Positions 46,128 to 54,368 of a DNA stretch of 64,000 nucleotides are shown here, in pieces. The first letter of the stretch is position 1; each line of letters opens with the position of its first letter. This DNA comes from Lentisphaera araneosa HTCC2155. Its GTDB lineage: Bacteria > Verrucomicrobiota > Lentisphaeria > Lentisphaerales > Lentisphaeraceae. The stretch lies in contig NZ_ABCK01000013.1 of NCBI RefSeq assembly GCF_000170755.1, positions 1 through 64,000 on the forward strand, read 5' to 3'. Made by a program: the position numbers and the translations under genes. The notes beneath the pieces were generated by a model. The model was not told the DNA's origin and ran no database searches. It saw nothing but the letters and a program-made list of their open reading frames with translations.

Positions 46128-46208
46128 TTATAACGTCGAGGATGATCTGTGCTTTCTATCTAAAATTTGACTCATAACGAAAGTATCAGATCGATCCGTT
46201 TGTTAGGT
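46128..46208 (-). other. attC 34, type 1b
   Basis: AACGTCGAGGATGATC ... GTTAGGT. Confidence 0.88.
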
Positions 46209-46217
46209 GATTGTGAT

Positions 46218-46496
46218 TTAATTGATTGATGTCCAAATAAGAATTACAGATGTGATAAAAAGAAGCCATAATCCAATGAGAACATTTGATGTGAGAACAA
46301 AATAATAGAATTTAGATTTCTGTTTTTTGTTTTTTATGATGAAGTAAGTACCTACAAAAAAAGATATGATACAAGCCAATAATTGTGACTTATGAAATAC
46401 TGATTGTTTAATACTGATAATTTGATTTTCAGATAAAAAAATCATTGGTATGCAGCCAAGTATGAAGGAGTTTAGTACAATGATGATTTTATTCAT
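46218..46496 (-). CDS. Small three-helix membrane protein, cassette gene
   Basis: 92 residues with TM segments at about 4-21, 37-54 and 66-88. Unknown. Confidence 0.62.
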   Translation of the reverse strand: MNKIIIVLNSFILGCIPMIFLSENQIISIKQSVFHKSQLLACIISFFVGTYFIIKNKKQKSKFYYFVLTSNVLIGLWLLFITSVILIWTSIN

Positions 46497-46506
46497 TTTT
46501 ATTACA

Positions 46507-46573
46507 ACCTAACGTCTAAGCTGAGGGAGATTTGAGCCTAAGCGAAAATCTTCCTTCCAGCTTTTGGTTCTGT
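46507..46573 (-). other. attC 35, type 8
   Basis: ACCTAAC ... GTTCTGT, GCCTAAGCGA loop. Confidence 0.84.
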
Positions 46574-46738
46574 ATTTGTTTCTTTTCATTTTTTTATTTC
46601 TATAAGACTATTGCTGACTTCGCATAATTCTAAATTGAGGATTCGACTTTTGCTCTAGAATTTTCAGGTTCAGATAAGATTAAATATGTGCATCCGCGAT
46701 TCATTGGATCGTCGTTTCTTTCATTATTATTTATTCCT
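46574..46738 (-). repeat. ORF-less cassette body, B-related with an A motif
   Basis: 165 bp. It has TTGCTGACTTCGCAT as in family A and TGCATCCGCGATTCAT as in family B in one body. No frame of note. Confidence 0.72.
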
Positions 46739-46820
46739 ACAGAACGTCTAAACTGAGTTCGTACTTTCTATCTAAATTGTGACTCACAACGAAAGTATCA
46801 ACTCCAGTTTCTTGTTATGC
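46739..46820 (-). other. attC 36, type 1
   Basis: ACAGAAC ... GTTATGC. Confidence 0.9.
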
Positions 46821-46822
46821 TT

Positions 46823-47146
46823 TTATTGATTCAATTTCTTCTTTAGTTCATTAAAGCTTTGTTGCATCATAGAATCTTTATTAGACGTGGTGATTGCTGA
46901 TGTTAAAAAAAATAATGTAAAAATACCTGGAATGATTGACCATCCGAATCCAAATTTACTTAAAACAAAATAGCTCACAATTCCTAAGATTAATGTTAGT
47001 GTTCCGAATGTTCCCATTACGCCTTTGTTTGCTTTGGTATGCAAATTAACTCTTTCTTCTACACAATAATATAATGATTCATCATTATTATTTTTTGCTT
47101 CATTTATCAAATTTAAAGTTTGTTGTTCATAATTAGTCCACTGCAT
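46823..47146 (-). CDS. Small membrane protein, second gene of a two-gene cassette
   Basis: 107 residues: a helical N-terminus, two TM helices (about 45-63, 67-85) and a helical end. Between this gene and 47305-47706 there is no attC, so the two genes share a cassette. Confidence 0.65.
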   Translation of the reverse strand: MQWTNYEQQTLNLINEAKNNNDESLYYCVEERVNLHTKANKGVMGTFGTLTLILGIVSYFVLSKFGFGWSIIPGIFTLFFLTSAITTSNKDSMMQQSFNELKKKLNQ

Positions 47147-47304
47147 ATTAACTCCTTGTTTAATAATTTTTACTTGCCCATCATTAAGTATGACTGAGTA
47201 AGTAATTATTATAATTGATAATGGATTTATTTTTAATTTTATTTATATAAGTTTAATTAATGGAGAGATTGGTAGTTGACTTTTATTGAGCTCAATTGAT
47301 TCAA

Positions 47305-47706
47305 CTAATGATCATCGTTTTGGATGTTGATACCCGTTGCTTTTTCAAATTTATCTATATCCATAATACTTGCATTGTTTTTAATGTAGTCGTTAATGTT
47401 ATTTTGATTTGCTCCCAATTGGCTTAAGCCTTTTAGAAATACAATCCCTACTCCAATACAGTATGGAATAATTTGATTTGGAAACCATGTGAGTACTCCA
47501 AAGCTAAAACCTGTAAATATACCGGTGAGGACAATTAGAGAAAAGAAGTATACCCCTAAAGGAGAAGTCGTTTTAAAAACGTTTGCCGCCTTCAACTTAA
47601 GTGTAAAGGGGATACCAAAAAAAAGAACAATCATTGGTTGGATAAGAAAGAATGAACCTATAAATATACCTGCAGTCCATGCGATGATGAAAAATATAAA
47701 AGACAT
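47305..47706 (-). CDS. Three-helix membrane protein, first gene of a two-gene cassette
   Basis: 133 residues; TM helices at about 3-33, 48-68 and 74-92, then a soluble tail. Followed by a 158-bp AT-rich gap before 46823-47146. Function unknown. Confidence 0.68.
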   Translation of the reverse strand: MSFIFFIIAWTAGIFIGSFFLIQPMIVLFFGIPFTLKLKAANVFKTTSPLGVYFFSLIVLTGIFTGFSFGVLTWFPNQIIPYCIGVGIVFLKGLSQLGANQNNINDYIKNNASIMDIDKFEKATGINIQNDDH

Positions 47707-47737
47707 TGTTTTAATTCCTTTTTGTTTAATTATTACT

Positions 47738-47801
47738 GCATAACGTCCTAGATCACCTGTGCTCGAGGTACGAGAGTATCAGGTGGATCTAATGGTTCTG
47801 T
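47738..47801 (-). other. attC 37, type 3
   Basis: GCATAAC ... GTTCTGT, arms as attC 33. Confidence 0.86.
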
Positions 47802-47814
47802 GTTTTATTTCTGT

Positions 47815-48027
47815 TCAATTTTTTGATAATAGTGTAATTATAATGGAACTAGTTATCATGAAAAAACCCGTTATTTGAATTGTTTTTTCTTTCCATAACC
47901 AATTATTTCTGTCTACTTTCATTCCAAACAGTGAGTACCACTTGGAGTATATATTAATAACTATTACTGGCTTAATTATGAATAATAAGCTAGGGATGAT
48001 TATGATTAATAGAGGAATGAATTTCAT
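47815..48027 (-). CDS. Very small membrane protein, cassette gene
   Basis: 70 residues, TM at about 2-27 and 50-68 with a Trp-rich loop. Unknown. Confidence 0.55.
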   Translation of the reverse strand: MKFIPLLIIIIPSLLFIIKPVIVINIYSKWYSLFGMKVDRNNWLWKEKTIQITGFFMITSSIIITLLSKN

Positions 48028-48042
48028 TTATTTATTATTACC

Positions 48043-48109
48043 ACAGAACGTCTAAGCTGAGGGAGATTTGAGCCTTAGCGAAAATCTTCCTTCCAGCTTT
48101 TTGTTCTGT
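48043..48109 (-). other. attC 38, type 8
   Basis: ACAGAAC ... GTTCTGT, GCCTTAGCGA loop. Confidence 0.84.
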
Positions 48110-48116
48110 ATGCTTC

Positions 48117-48539
48117 TTATTTGAATCGCTCTTTATTAGATTCGATCCACTTTAATAAAAGTTTATGATCATCATCTGACCATTTTTCCCAATCTTCAGA
48201 GTCGTTGTAATTTTCAGTTTCTATCCAACCATCTTCATCTATTTCTACTTTGGTTAAAGATCCCTTTAGAACTTCGTAGTTTGGAGAGTTAATTGTCTGT
48301 AGAGTTCTTAAAGCTTGCTCAACCATAAATAACTCTTCCATATGATCTAAATATGTACTTATTCCGTTTGGTCCTATGTGAGATTTAAGATGATGAAGGT
48401 CATGTGCTAATCCTTGAATTACCCCACTATTTGTGAAGTTCAATTTATATTCATAACTCAAATCATTACACATTGAATAATCGTCATATTCATGTGTTAA
48501 TACTTCTTCTACAGAATTTAATTCTACTGTTTTACTCAT
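48117..48539 (-). CDS. Unknown acidic soluble protein, cassette gene
   Basis: 140 residues with HDLHHLKSHIGPNGISTYLDHMEELF and a strongly acidic Trp-containing end. Unknown. Confidence 0.66.
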   Translation of the reverse strand: MSKTVELNSVEEVLTHEYDDYSMCNDLSYEYKLNFTNSGVIQGLAHDLHHLKSHIGPNGISTYLDHMEELFMVEQALRTLQTINSPNYEVLKGSLTKVEIDEDGWIETENYNDSEDWEKWSDDDHKLLLKWIESNKERFK

Positions 48540-48564
48540 TAGGTATTCTCCTTTTTATTTTATT

Positions 48565-48684
48565 ACAGAACGTTGAGGATGAGCTTGTACCCGTTTGGCG
48601 TGAAACATGTTTCACGTTTTAAGAGATGATACCTTAACATGTTTCATGACATACATAGGTATCAGCTCGATCCGTTGGTTAGCT
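48565..48684 (-). other. attC 39, type 5 (long)
   Basis: 120 bp, near-copy of attC 17 with the same GTGAAACATGTTTCAC palindrome and ACATGTTTCATGA. Confidence 0.82.
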
Positions 48685-49104
48685 TTTTTCTTTCATTCTG
48701 TCAAATTTGCTGATTCTTGGACGATTTTCTTCTTTAATGACTAATTGATTATTTACTATTTTTAGAATGATTTTAGTAGGTTTTTTATCGTTATATTCAA
48801 TGACAGTTTTGTTGTCTGAAGATTCTACAATTGTATATTTAAACTGATTAGATTTACCCATGACTTCAATTGTAATAGTCTCATTATCAAACGATATAAT
48901 AGTACTTTCTGAAATTAGTTTTGTGTTTTTGATAATATCTTTTTTTATTTCCTCATTAACTATTTCAGGTGTTTTAAGTTGTTGTTCATCTTGCTGTACT
49001 GCGTGTTCAACATTCATTTTCCAATGCCCTAGATAAGTGTCTTTTGGTGTTTGAGAAAGACATGATGCTAAAAATAGTACAAATAGTGAGAGTGAAAATT
49101 TCAT
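48679..49104 (-). CDS. Lipocalin-like lipoprotein, cassette gene
   Basis: 141 residues, lipobox FLASC. YLGHWKMNVEHAVQQ and alternating strands look lipocalin-like, similar in layout to 27754. Stop in attC 39. Confidence 0.68.
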   Translation of the reverse strand: MKFSLSLFVLFLASCLSQTPKDTYLGHWKMNVEHAVQQDEQQLKTPEIVNEEIKKDIIKNTKLISESTIISFDNETITIEVMGKSNQFKYTIVESSDNKTVIEYNDKKPTKIILKIVNNQLVIKEENRPRISKFDRMKEKS

Positions 49105-49127
49105 TTCGTTTTTCCTGTTTTATATAT

Positions 49128-49209
49128 AGCTAACGTCTAAACTGAGTTCGTACTTTCTATCTAAATTGTGACTCACAACGAAAGTATCAACTCCAGTTTC
49201 TTGTTAGTA
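49128..49209 (-). other. attC 40, type 1
   Basis: AGCTAAC ... GTTAGTA. Belongs to cassette B4. Confidence 0.9.
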
Positions 49210-49364
49210 TTTTTTCTTTTTCTTGTTTTTTATTTAAAAATTCTGATCATTATCGGATCATTATTTCTGATTCAATTTAGCTCTAAAATTATAGGTTCAG
49301 ATAATTCTAAATTCGTGCATCCGCGATTCTGGGATAATCGTTTCTATCATCTAAATTTATTATA
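49210..49364 (-). repeat. Repeated ORF-less cassette body, family B copy 4
   Basis: 155 bp, differs from 44414-44568 at only one or two positions (for example TCGGATCA for TCAGATCA). Confidence 0.86.
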
Positions 49365-49431
49365 TACTAACGACCGAGATCAGGGATTTCTGAGCGAAGC
49401 GAAGAAATTCCTCTGCAGCTCATGGTTAGAG
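49365..49431 (-). other. attC 41, type 4
   Basis: ATACTAAC ... GTTAGAG with GCGAAGC. Confidence 0.85.
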
Positions 49432-49902
49432 TTGGTTTTTTATTGTGTATTCCATTAATTCGTCTAGTGAAAGTTGGTGTTCAATTTTCTTTTGTATTGT
49501 GCCATTAAAATCATGATTACCTTCAACTAGAGTACTTAAATCATATTTGATTGGGAAAATATCATCTATATCCATATTCATTTTTTTACTTAATTCTAAA
49601 GCATCATTTTCTTCGTATTCTGCATCAAAGTATCTATGTAATTCAATCCATTTATTATTGACTTCAAAGTAGATTGAAATCATATGTTTGTTATAGGCTG
49701 TGTTACAAACATCAAAGTTTAGAATCATTGTCTTGATTGTTATACCACAGGACAATGTGACATTGGTGCCAAATACTCTGTTTTCTCGATTATTATATGG
49801 TGATTTTTTTAGTGGTGTAAGATCACAACCATTTTTCAAGAACTCCCACACTGGGAATTTCTCGAAGTCAGATGGTTTTAATTTATTAAAGTGTTTTTTC
49901 AT
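49426..49902 (-). CDS. Unknown soluble protein, cassette gene
   Basis: 158 residues: SDFEKFPVWEFL at the start, then beta strands (IKTMILNFDVCNT, MISIYFEVNNKWIELHRYFD) and an acidic stretch. Layout of small immunity-like proteins; not assignable. Confidence 0.68.
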   Translation of the reverse strand: MKKHFNKLKPSDFEKFPVWEFLKNGCDLTPLKKSPYNNRENRVFGTNVTLSCGITIKTMILNFDVCNTAYNKHMISIYFEVNNKWIELHRYFDAEYEENDALELSKKMNMDIDDIFPIKYDLSTLVEGNHDFNGTIQKKIEHQLSLDELMEYTIKNQL

Positions 49903-49913
49903 TTTTTATGATA

Positions 49914-50009
49914 CTCTAACGACCTGAATGAGCTGTACTAGATTGGTGTGAAAAATGCTTCGCATTTTGAGTGCCAAGCTTTAGTATCAGTTCCATTTAT
50001 TGGTTCTAC
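49914..50009 (-). other. attC 42, type 6
   Basis: CTCTAAC ... GTTCTAC, 96 bp with ATGCTTCGCAT inner hairpin and TTGGTGTG / AGTGCCAA. Confidence 0.82.
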
Positions 50010-50254
50010 GTTTCTTTTTAATTGTTTTATTTCTGTTTTCTATAAAAGTGCTATTTGGCGAAAAAAATTTCCTTTTTTTTATAAAATTGAATTTCATAAA
50101 AAAAATCGATCTCTATCGAGATCTGAATTCGCTCACAACTGAATAACTAAAAAACGTTATTAAGCTTGTTCGAGTTCTTTGAGTCAGATAAAAAATCTAT
50201 TATCAGAATAAATCTGATAACCATCCACTAGTTGATTCAATATTATTGTTGACC
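50010..50254 (-). other. ORF-poor cassette body D (single copy)
   Basis: 245 bp with a perfect GATCTC-TATC-GAGATC hairpin. A 36-codon Lys-rich frame on the - strand starts beside the hairpin and runs into attC 42; too weak to call a gene. Confidence 0.55.
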
Positions 50255-50318
50255 GTAGAACGTCTGAGTTTACCTGTATTCGAGGTACGAGAATATCAGG
50301 TGCGACTCTTTGTTAGTA
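50255..50318 (-). other. attC 43, type 3
   Basis: GTAGAAC ... GTTAGTA. Confidence 0.86.
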
Positions 50319-50560
50319 TTTTGTCTATATTTGAGTTCATATTAATTTATAAAATTCTATCATTTGAGATAATTATTTCTATTCTTGTTTTTGCTCTAAA
50401 ATTATCTCAATTCTGATCAATCTTATTTCGTGCATCTGCGATTTATTGACTGTCATTTCTATCATGTTTTTGATCAAGAATTATCTTGGTTTAGATATGA
50501 GTTCTAAATATGTGCATCTGCGATTTATTGACTATCGTTTCTATCATTAAATTTATTATA
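50319..50560 (-). repeat. ORF-less cassette body, family B-related with doubled core
   Basis: 242 bp. The block TGCATCTGCGATTTATTGAC followed by a TTTCTATCAT end occurs twice, about 75 bp apart. Confidence 0.75.
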
Positions 50561-50641
50561 TACTAACGTCTGAACTGAGTAGTACTTTCTATTTAAAATT
50601 TGACTCCAAACGAAAGTATCTACTCCAGTGATTTGTTAGAT
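50561..50641 (-). other. attC 44, type 2
   Basis: TACTAAC ... GTTAGAT. Belongs to cassette A5. Confidence 0.88.
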
Positions 50642-50837
50642 CTTTTCTCTTTTATTGTTGATAATTAGACTTATTTTTCTTTTTATTTGCTGACTTCGCA
50701 TCTACTAGGAATTGTGATTGATGCATAGTTTGCGTTCACTTTTGGTGAATTGCTGAGATCGCATTTACTCAGCTTAATTCTGTGATTTGCTAAGTAGATG
50801 GCGTATTAAGACAAAATATATTTTAAATTTTATTCTG
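50642..50837 (-). repeat. ORF-poor cassette body, family A copy 5 (shortened)
   Basis: 196 bp. The 42-codon frame is broken by a stop after 19 codons, and the GGAATC arm is lost. Confidence 0.82.
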
Positions 50838-50933
50838 ATCTAACGTCGAGGATGAGCTGTACCAGATTGGCGTGAAAAATGCTTCGCATTTTGAGTGCCA
50901 AGCTAAGGTATCAGTTCGATCCGTTTGTTATGA
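50838..50933 (-). other. attC 45, type 6
   Basis: ATCTAAC ... GTTATGA with ATGCTTCGCAT hairpin. Confidence 0.83.
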
Positions 50934-50947
50934 GTTTGGTTTCTGAT

Positions 50948-51313
50948 TCAGTTTTTTAACTGTGATTCAAGTTCTTTTATGAATTTATCTGGATCACTAG
51001 AAATTTTAAATTTCACTTCGTCTTTATTTAAAAGCTCTTTTTGCCTTTTTTGGAATTCGATTAATAAATTAACTTGATTGACTATCTCGTCATTTTGGAT
51101 ATTTAATTTTTCAAAACTTTTTAAAAGTTGTTCACCAGTATCTATTGATTTAAGAATGGAAATTTCGTAAGTTTTGTATATATCAAATTTTTGCTTAAAA
51201 AGCTCAATCTTGTGGTTGTTTTCTTTCGCTCTAGAATCTTTGCTATTTTTATTCATAACAAATAAAAGTAGTAAGTTACAAATTATTGAAAGAGCTAAAA
51301 ATGTGTTTTTCAT
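50948..51313 (-). CDS. Coiled-coil protein with N-terminal anchor, cassette gene
   Basis: 121 residues; TM/signal at about 2-20, then Lys/Glu coiled coil. Unknown. Confidence 0.65.
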   Translation of the reverse strand: MKNTFLALSIICNLLLLFVMNKNSKDSRAKENNHKIELFKQKFDIYKTYEISILKSIDTGEQLLKSFEKLNIQNDEIVNQVNLLIEFQKRQKELLNKDEVKFKISSDPDKFIKELESQLKN

Positions 51314-51330
51314 AAGTTCCTTTTTTTATC

Positions 51331-51412
51331 TCATAACGTCTAAACTGAGTTCGTACTTTCTATCTAAAATTTGACTCATAACGAAAGTATCAACTCCAGT
51401 TTCTTGTTAGTA
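51331..51412 (-). other. attC 46, type 1
   Basis: TCATAAC ... GTTAGTA. Belongs to cassette B5. Confidence 0.9.
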
Positions 51413-51567
51413 TTTTGTCTTTTTCTTGTTTTTTATTTCAAAATTCTGATCATTATCAGATCATTATTTCGGATTCAATTTAGCTCTAAAATCATAGGTT
51501 CAGATAATTCTAAATTCGTGCATCCGCGATTCTGGGATTCTCGTTTCTATCATCTAAATTTATTATA
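51413..51567 (-). repeat. Repeated ORF-less cassette body, family B copy 5
   Basis: 155 bp, reads identical to 29114-29268, as do the attC sites on both sides (over 300 bp in total). Confidence 0.88.
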
Positions 51568-51649
51568 TACTAACGTCTAAACTGAGTTCGTACTTTCTAT
51601 CTAAAATTTGATTCACAACGAAAGTATCAACTCCAGTTTCTTGTTATGT
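51568..51649 (-). other. attC 47, type 1
   Basis: ATACTAAC ... GTTATGT. Confidence 0.9.
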
Positions 51650-52291
51650 GCTTTTCTTAATATAGTCGTGTGATTCTTTGAGAGATAAGTTCAATTTTTC
51701 TTTGCATAATTTAAGAGCATTTAAAGTGTCTCCTGATTCTACTAATTGTTTAATTTCAGGATCCATTTCATTTTGTATACTAGATTTATGATCATTGGTC
51801 CAAAATTTAAGGATGTTATCTATTGTTTCTTCTGGATTATCATCTTTAAACGTAAATGTATTTTCACTTATATATTTTGCATGTTCATGCATGAACATGC
51901 CATGTTCAAAAAGGTCATTAGTTAACTTTATAACTATTGCAGGACTGTATTTAGGGTCGTTAATCTTACCTCCTGTTTGTATTTGGCCTTTGGATATGTC
52001 AGCTATTTGTTCCCAAGTGAAAAATTGTTTATTCTTACCAATATTTATTCCCTTATAATTACACGACATAAAATGATAAGGTTTTATAAAAATTTTAATT
52101 CCATTTAATATACCAAACAGACAAAATAGAAGTATGAAATTTTCTATTATAAAATAGTCTGAAATTTTTTGAATTTCACTGTTTTTTTCTATCAGTTCTC
52201 CATCGTGTGTTAATGGGCCCAAAAATATGGTTGCAACTATAATTGGAATCCAACCTCTAGTTCTATTTTCGTGTTTTATGAGTGTATACAT
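51644..52291 (-). CDS. Membrane protein with L7/L12 C-terminal-like domain, cassette gene
   Basis: 215 residues: TM at about 14-25 and 49-68, a PH/STM3941-like beta domain (NKQFFTWEQIADISKGQIQ), and a C-terminal helix-turn (SGDTLNALKLCKEKLNLSLKESHDYI) like the ribosomal L7/L12 C-terminal fold found in many unrelated membrane proteins. Function unknown. Confidence 0.72.
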   Translation of the reverse strand: MYTLIKHENRTRGWIPIIVATIFLGPLTHDGELIEKNSEIQKISDYFIIENFILLFCLFGILNGIKIFIKPYHFMSCNYKGINIGKNKQFFTWEQIADISKGQIQTGGKINDPKYSPAIVIKLTNDLFEHGMFMHEHAKYISENTFTFKDDNPEETIDNILKFWTNDHKSSIQNEMDPEIKQLVESGDTLNALKLCKEKLNLSLKESHDYIKKST

Positions 52292-52306
52292 TGTTTATTT
52301 GTTGTC

Positions 52307-52388
52307 ACATAACGTCTAAACTGAGTTCGTACTTTCTATCTAAAATTTGATTCACAACGAAAGTATCAACTCCAGTTTCTGGTTAGTA
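52307..52388 (-). other. attC 48, type 1
   Basis: ACATAAC ... GTTAGTA. Belongs to cassette B6. Confidence 0.9.
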
Positions 52389-52523
52389 TTTTTTTTCTAT
52401 TTCTTGTTTTTTATTTAAAACTTCAGATTCAATTTGTTCTAACAAATTCTTGGTTCAGATAATTCTAAATTCATGCATCCGCGATTTATTGGATAATCGT
52501 TTCTACCATTAAAATTTATTCTA
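52389..52523 (-). repeat. ORF-less cassette body, family B copy 6 (shortened)
   Basis: 135 bp; keeps TGCATCCGCGATTTATTGGA and GGTTCAGATAATTCTAAATTC, but lacks part of the AT-rich segment. Confidence 0.8.
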
Positions 52524-52604
52524 TACTAACGTCTGAACTGAGTAGTACTTTCTATTTAAATTTTGACTCCAAACGAAAGTATCTACTCCAGTGATTTGTT
52601 AGGT
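52524..52604 (-). other. attC 49, type 2
   Basis: ATACTAAC ... GTTAGGT. Confidence 0.88.
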
Positions 52605-52610
52605 GTGTTT

Positions 52611-53108
52611 CTACCCAATAATTGTTTTTATTATTTTAGTTTTAGAATTAAACCTTTTAGTTATCGATTCCATTGTTTCTTCAAGGTTTAAAAAACTTTC
52701 TTTAGATCCAATTATATATCTCTTATTTTCTGTGTTAGAAATTATTAATGTGGGATAAATATTGATATGGTTTTTACGATAATGATTGAGATTTATGATA
52801 TAAACTAGATTGGGTTTACCAATTAGTTGAGGTTTTATCAAATGATGAAAATATGATTGTTTATAAAGATTATTTTCTTTTTCAATTATCCTGAAAGGTA
52901 GAACTGCATATGATAAGCTAAAATAAGAAATACCTAAGGGAATGAGTGACCATATAAACAAAAAAGTTAACAAACCTAGATGAAACTCTTCAATGTTTTC
53001 TTCAGACAGAATTTTCAAAGGTATGAATAAAAAAAGTAGAGCAATTATAGAAAAAAATAAATATCCTATTCTTAATTTCTTCTTTCTTAATATTTTAATT
53101 TCATTCAT
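52611..53108 (-). CDS. Two-helix membrane protein with PH-like domain, cassette gene
   Basis: 165 residues; TM at about 14-33 and 45-70, then a beta-rich domain with YIIGSKESFLNLEETMESITKRF. Layout as in other PH-like two-TM cassette proteins. Unknown. Confidence 0.66.
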   Translation of the reverse strand: MNEIKILRKKKLRIGYLFFSIIALLFLFIPLKILSEENIEEFHLGLLTFLFIWSLIPLGISYFSLSYAVLPFRIIEKENNLYKQSYFHHLIKPQLIGKPNLVYIINLNHYRKNHINIYPTLIISNTENKRYIIGSKESFLNLEETMESITKRFNSKTKIIKTIIG

Positions 53109-53120
53109 TTATTATTGATC

Positions 53121-53201
53121 ACCTAACGTCTGAACTGAGTAGTACTTTCTATTTAAAATTTGACTCCAAACGAAAGTATCTACTCCAGTGATTTGTTAGA
53201 T
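53121..53201 (-). other. attC 50, type 2
   Basis: ACCTAAC ... GTTAGAT. Belongs to cassette A6. Confidence 0.88.
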
Positions 53202-53413
53202 CTTTTCTCTTTTATTGTTGATAATTAGACTTTTATTTTTTTTCATTTGCTGATTCCGCATATACTTGGAATCGTATTTGATGCACAATTTGCGTTCACT
53301 TTTGGTGAATTGCTGACTTCGCATTTACTCAGCTTAATTCTGTGATTCCAAGAATAAAGTGAGTCGCTAAGTAGATGACGTAATAAGATAAAATATATTT
53401 AAAATTTATTCTG
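53202..53413 (-). repeat. Repeated ORF-poor cassette body, family A copy 6
   Basis: 212 bp, same as the bodies at 32439 and 34586. The 42-codon frame is 53196-53324. Confidence 0.88.
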
Positions 53414-53504
53414 ATCTAACGCTGAGGATGAGCTGTGATCTTAGTACGGATCGGAGTGATGAGTTTCGCGTAGCGAAACCATCAGTTCGATCCGTTGGTT
53501 ATGA
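53414..53504 (-). other. attC 51, type 6 variant
   Basis: ATCTAAC ... GTTATGA, inner GTTTCGCGTAGCGAAAC hairpin and GAGGATGAGCTG / CAGTTCGATCC arms. Confidence 0.8.
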
Positions 53505-53510
53505 GTTGAA

Positions 53511-54017
53511 TTATAGTCCTACATATTTTATTGTTTTATTTATATCCATATGCGCTATCAAACTGTGATCTGTAAATAAATCACCTTTTGCTTTGATATA
53601 GATATTTACTGGTTCTGAAAAGTCATCATCTTCATCATGATCAAAAGCAATATCAAAAATACTTAACCTTTCAATGAATTCACTTTTTGATAAAATAGGT
53701 GAGTCTTTTGTAGTTATTTCTGCATCAAGACTTGTCTGATCACCTGTCCATTCATACTCGGGTATTCCATTAATAAATACATCAACACTTCTCCAATCAT
53801 CATTATAAATATCGAGCATTTCATCAGCGACTTTTGCATAAATGACATCTTTATTTTGAAGAATATAATCAATGATTTCTGTAGATTGTTCAAATGAATA
53901 TTCTTTAATAAATGTCTCAGATACACTTATATCTTCATTTGGTCTTTTGGTTTCAAACCATTTGTAGCTTTTTGAGTACTTAAATGTACCGTGTTTAGTT
54001 TCTATCGTCTGTTTCAT
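53511..54017 (-). CDS. DUF2262-like protein, cassette gene
   Basis: 168 residues; paralogue of the 41785 protein, with KEYSFEQSTEIIDYILQN, DIYNDDWRSVDVFINGI, IAFDHDEDDDFSEPVNIYI and LFTDHSLIAHMDINKTI in the same order. Soluble, acidic, function unknown. Confidence 0.77.
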   Translation of the reverse strand: MKQTIETKHGTFKYSKSYKWFETKRPNEDISVSETFIKEYSFEQSTEIIDYILQNKDVIYAKVADEMLDIYNDDWRSVDVFINGIPEYEWTGDQTSLDAEITTKDSPILSKSEFIERLSIFDIAFDHDEDDDFSEPVNIYIKAKGDLFTDHSLIAHMDINKTIKYVGL

Positions 54018-54026
54018 TTTATTTTC

Positions 54027-54108
54027 TCATAACGTCTAAACTGAGTTTGTACTTTCTATCTAAATTGTGACTCACAACGAAAGTATCAACTCCAGTTTCT
54101 TGTTATAT
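54027..54108 (-). other. attC 52, type 1
   Basis: CTCATAAC ... GTTATAT. Confidence 0.9.
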
Positions 54109-54360
54109 GTCTTTCGATTTCTTATTTGATTTTGTTACTAAGATTATGAATAAAATGATTAATGCATAGACCGAATTGGATAGGGCTATTTCAAAGATTC
54201 CATATGAACTTTTTTTCGCTATACTATGCATTACTTCTAAAGTAGTTGTTTCTGAATGGATATGATCAAACCTTCTAGTTATTGCAATACAAGATAAAAA
54301 ATTGTACCCAATTATCCAAAGTGTTCCAAGGAGTGAAATTACTTTTAAATATTTATTCAT
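54103..54360 (-). CDS. Small two-helix membrane protein, cassette gene
   Basis: 85 residues; TM at about 7-29 and 58-77. Stop in attC 52. Unknown. Confidence 0.6.
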   Translation of the reverse strand: MNKYLKVISLLGTLWIIGYNFLSCIAITRRFDHIHSETTTLEVMHSIAKKSSYGIFEIALSNSVYALIILFIILVTKSNKKSKDI

Positions 54361-54368
54361 TTGTATCC

